Part shown: piece after piece, positions 5,735 through 7,487 of the stretch
Layout: each line of letters begins with the position of its first letter
How positions within the stretch are numbered: position 1 is the stretch's first letter
NCBI GenBank assembly: GCA_947587775.1
Contig: CANPYD010000048.1
Location: 1-7,487 of the forward strand
Reading direction: 5' to 3'
DNA from: an uncultured Clostridia bacterium
GTDB lineage: Bacteria > Bacillota > Clostridia > Christensenellales > Borkfalkiaceae
Length of the DNA: 7,487 nt
Position numbers and translations under genes: made by a program
Notes under the pieces: generated by a model
Seen by the model: the letters and a program-made list of their open reading frames with translations, nothing else
Told to the model about the DNA's origin: nothing
Database searches by the model: none

Positions 5735-6388
5735 TTACTCAAAGCGGAGCCGAAGCGGCTTGACCGCACCGATAATGGGCACGGCGACAAAGAGCAGGAC
5801 ATAGTTCAGCGCGCTGTTGATGAGCTGCCCCATAAAGACAAGGCGAACGAGCGCGTACGTCCAGTAGAGGTTGACGCCGCCGAAGTAGTCGGAGATGTAG
5901 CCGAGCGCCTTCTGCGAGAATCCGACGCGGGTGTAGTAGAAATACATTCCCGTCGTATTGATCCCCACCGAACAGACGAGAAGGGACAAGAGGCAAATGG
6001 CGGCGAGTTTCAGATAGACGTTGCCCTTGAAGTGCATGGGAAGCTTCATGACGCAGCCCGCGATGAAGCTCATCATGGCGACGGAGAGCCCCACCCACGG
6101 CATGTAGAGAAAACCGCCCGAGTTGACGAGGAAGCCGATGGCATCCCCCAAAAAGACGGCGACAAACCCATAGATAGGTCCGAGGATCATTCCCGTGAGA
6201 ATGCTTGCGAACACCGTGAAGGAGAACTGGACGTCGCCGAATTTGATCTCAAAAAAATTGACGACAATGCAGAGAGCGGTGAGGACGGCGATATAGGCGA
6301 GCTGGCGGGCGTCCGAGAGCCTGAGCATGAGGTCGGAGTAGAAGAACCGTTTCCATCTTCCCGTTTTCTTTACGTTTGTTGCGGCCAT
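5735..6388 (-). CDS. ECF transporter S component, FolT-like (probably folate)
   Basis: S components are small membrane proteins that bind a vitamin and dock on a shared ECF energising module (EcfA, EcfA', EcfT), here encoded elsewhere. With the chosen start the protein has 217 residues. A basic N-terminus (to about 27) is followed by about six hydrophobic segments: 29-46, 55-73, 74-90, 98-114, 125-145 and 178-207. The pattern F-x-x-x-x-SILTGMILGPIYGFVAVFLGDAIGFLVNSGG resembles FolT-type S components (loop after helix 3 with NSGGFLYMPW). The ATG at 6388-6386 has AGGAGG five bases upstream. An in-frame ATG six codons earlier (6406) would put that ribosome binding site inside the gene and has none of its own. 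It diverges from the YetF gene across an 86-bp gap. Substrate is inferred from family resemblance only; another vitamin is possible. The leader is too short for a folate riboswitch. Confidence 0.82.
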   Translation of the reverse strand: MAATNVKKTGRWKRFFYSDLMLRLSDARQLAYIAVLTALCIVVNFFEIKFGDVQFSFTVFASILTGMILGPIYGFVAVFLGDAIGFLVNSGGFLYMPWVGLSVAMMSFIAGCVMKLPMHFKGNVYLKLAAICLLSLLVCSVGINTTGMYFYYTRVGFSQKALGYISDYFGGVNLYWTYALVRLVFMGQLINSALNYVLLFVAVPIIGAVKPLRLRFE

Positions 6389-6422
6389 TTTCTCCTCCTT
6401 TGCCATGATTGTTTCGTCTGAA

Positions 6423-6451
6423 ATCATACCACATCGGCCCGCAAAAATCAA
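6423..6451 (-). promoter_or_regulatory. Extended -10 promoter for the folT-like gene
   Basis: On the minus strand TTGATT (6451-6446) and TATGAT (6428-6423) are 17 bp apart, and TGG directly precedes the -10, giving the extended TGn motif. The predicted start near 6417 leaves a leader of about 28 bases containing the AGGAGG that serves the ATG at 6388. Confidence 0.7.
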
Positions 6452-6465
6452 CTTTTTTACATACA

Positions 6466-6484
6466 TTTTCCGCTATGCGGAAAA
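6466..6484. promoter_or_regulatory. Perfect palindrome centred on the YetF-family start codon
   Basis: TTTTCCGCTATGCGGAAAA has two perfect 8-bp arms around TAT, and the ATG of the plus-strand gene (6475-6477) begins in the loop. As DNA it could be an operator for a dimeric regulator between two divergent genes, centred about 58 bp upstream of the predicted folT-like transcription start. As RNA it could form a hairpin that hides the start codon. The symmetry is seen; either role is inference. Confidence 0.5.
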
Positions 6485-7182
6485 CTATTCTCATGACGCT
6501 CGTCATCATCCGTACTGCAATCATCTTCATCACCCTGCTCATCATCATGCGGCTCATGGGAAAACGCCAGATCGGCGAAATGCAGCCCTTTGAGCTCGTC
6601 ATCACCCTGCTCATCGCCGAGCTCGCCTGTATCCCCATGGCGGACACGTCCATTCCGCTCCTCTACGGGATCATCTCGGTCGTCACGATTTATGTGCTCC
6701 ACGAGATCGTGACCCTGCTCGACTTGAAAGTCAAGCCGCTCAAAGCGTTCATCAGCGGAAAACCCAGCCTTGTGATGAACAAAAACGGGATCGACGACTA
6801 CCAGTTGAAGCGCAACAATCTCGACGTGAGCGACCTCATCGAATCGCTCCGCACGGCGGGATATTTTTCGCTCGACTGCATCGATTACGCCCTCTATGAG
6901 TCGAACGGCACCTTTTCCGCGCTCCCGAAAAAGAACTACGAGGAGATGCAGACCTCTCTTCCGCTCGTCATCATCGACAATGGCAAGTATGACGGAAAAA
7001 ATCTCGAACTCACGGGGCTCGGGCAGGCGTTTTTCGACGATATCCTGCAAAAACGAGGGGTGAAGAAGGTGAAGCGCGTGCTCGTCCTCACCGCAGACGG
7101 CCGAGGAAAAATGTACTTGCAGCAAAAGGGAGAAAAATTCGAGACCTTCACGGTGCAATACCCCGACGGCAAGACATGGTAG
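6475..7182 (+). CDS. YetF/YcaP-family (DUF421) membrane protein
   Basis: The protein has 235 residues. Three hydrophobic segments lie at about 5-27, 37-53 and 60-82. The conserved RLMGKRQIGEMQPFELVITL (26-45) is characteristic of DUF421, as is the soluble part with GKPSLVMNKNGI and LKRNNLDVSDLIESLRTAGY, then DYALYESNGTFSALPKK. Members are common in spore-forming Bacillota, where several exist per genome; some are linked to spore membrane properties, and the molecular role is not settled. I chose the ATG at 6475, just before the first helix. It has no recognisable Shine-Dalgarno sequence; neither does the alternative ATG at 6493. A TACATT (6462-6467) seven bases before the ATG could be a -10 but lacks a good -35. 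It is the only plus-strand gene and diverges from the folT-like gene. Confidence 0.9.
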   Translation: MRKTILMTLVIIRTAIIFITLLIIMRLMGKRQIGEMQPFELVITLLIAELACIPMADTSIPLLYGIISVVTIYVLHEIVTLLDLKVKPLKAFISGKPSLVMNKNGIDDYQLKRNNLDVSDLIESLRTAGYFSLDCIDYALYESNGTFSALPKKNYEEMQTSLPLVIIDNGKYDGKNLELTGLGQAFFDDILQKRGVKKVKRVLVLTADGRGKMYLQQKGEKFETFTVQYPDGKTW

Positions 7183-7216
7183 GCAGATTTTCGGTGGATC
7201 GACGGACATGGTAGGC
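7173..7216 (+). repeat. Direct repeat duplicating the 3' end of the YetF-family gene
   Basis: GACATGGTAGGC occurs at 7173-7184, covering the last codons and TAG stop, and again at 7205-7216, 32 bp downstream. The similarity extends with gaps: GACGG lies just upstream and a TTTTC follows each copy. It looks like a small duplication of the gene end, leaving a second TAG-containing stub. No function is apparent. Confidence 0.6.
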
Positions 7217-7265
7217 TTGTTTTCATTATTTTGAGAGACTTTAGGGAGCAGAAGTTGCCCCCTTG

Positions 7266-7487
7266 CTTCCCCTCTTAGGGGAAGTACCCGCGCAGCGGGG
7301 GATAGGGTTCTCGCAACCTCGGCGTCGGGAAACCCCTCAGTCACCTGCGGTGACAGCTCCTCCTTAGGAGGCGCCATGCAACCCCCACCTGACGCGCTAC
7401 GCGCGCCACCCGCCCCCTTCAAAGGGGGCAGGTCTTGCCCCCTCCGTGGGGAGGAGCGGCGCCATGCAGCCCCCTCCGTGGGAGGGG
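7266..7487. repeat. Hairpin chain, right copy of the inverted repeat, reaching the window edge
   Basis: The chain begins with a CTTCCCCT/AGGGGAAG hairpin (7266-7284, loop CTT) and a CCCGC/GCGGG hairpin (7287-7299). From 7333 the shared element CCCCTCAGTCACCTGCGGTG starts, and 7335-7487 matches the reverse complement of 5506-5660 at about 90 percent by eye. CATGGCGCC-type segments occur twice within this copy (near 7373 and 7462), suggesting a composite of smaller units. It follows the 3' end of the YetF-family gene and may contain its terminator; no U tract is seen. The element may continue past the window. Confidence 0.8.

Noticed and set aside
6389..6420. Folate (THF) riboswitch upstream of the folT-like gene
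   Set aside because: The predicted leader is only about 28 bases, too short for any known riboswitch aptamer.
6388..6466. Longer folT-like protein starting at 6466 or 6406
   Set aside because: The promoter -10 and -35 and the AGGAGG site lie within that extension; the ATG at 6388 has ideal spacing.
6457..7422. Minus-strand open frame of 321 codons opposite the YetF-family gene
   Set aside because: It begins in the hairpin repeat and runs antisense to a recognised family; the product is charged and featureless.

Overview
This GC-rich window looks like chromosome from a Clostridia-class Bacillota. The grounds are strong AGGAGG-type ribosome binding sites, an lspA-rluD(ylyB) gene pair as in Firmicutes, an ECF-type vitamin transporter S component and a YetF/DUF421 protein. 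Species cannot be named from the sequence. It appears to be ordinary core genome with an unusually rich set of intergenic palindromic repeats; no defence system, CRISPR array, IS transposase, tRNA or rRNA is visible.

Layout, left to right. The 5' part of der (ribosome-assembly GTPase Der/EngA) runs off the left edge on the minus strand, behind a near-consensus sigma-A promoter placed so close to the ATG that the mRNA would be leaderless. A 118-bp palindromic repeat element containing two perfect 47-bp tandem copies (391-508) follows. From 5364 leftward to 514 lies one tight six-gene minus-strand operon: lgt, pncB, a coiled-coil protein of unknown function, lspA, rluD and a small three-helix membrane protein. 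Every junction overlaps by 1 to 8 bases, so translation is probably coupled. Lgt and LspA are consecutive steps of lipoprotein maturation; pncB (NAD salvage) and rluD (23S rRNA modification) share the transcript. The 3' end of lgt carries an approximately 110-bp stretch of the same kind of GC-rich palindromes seen between genes, apparently translated as a low-complexity tail.

Region 5365-5734 has no credible gene. It holds the lgt leader, an 11-bp triple AT-rich repeat, and a dense chain of hairpins (5506-5695). Then comes a divergent pair: a FolT-like ECF S component (minus, 5735-6388) with a good extended -10 promoter, and a YetF/DUF421 membrane protein (plus, 6475-7182) whose start codon sits in the centre of a perfect 8+3+8 palindrome. 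After the YetF gene (7183-7487, no gene seen) a second copy of the hairpin chain appears in opposite orientation and reaches the right edge. The divergent pair is therefore flanked by inverted repeats of about 153-155 bp.

The points most worth a second look are the modular repeat family (at transcription-unit ends and inside lgt), the palindrome on the YetF start codon, and the apparently leaderless der promoter.
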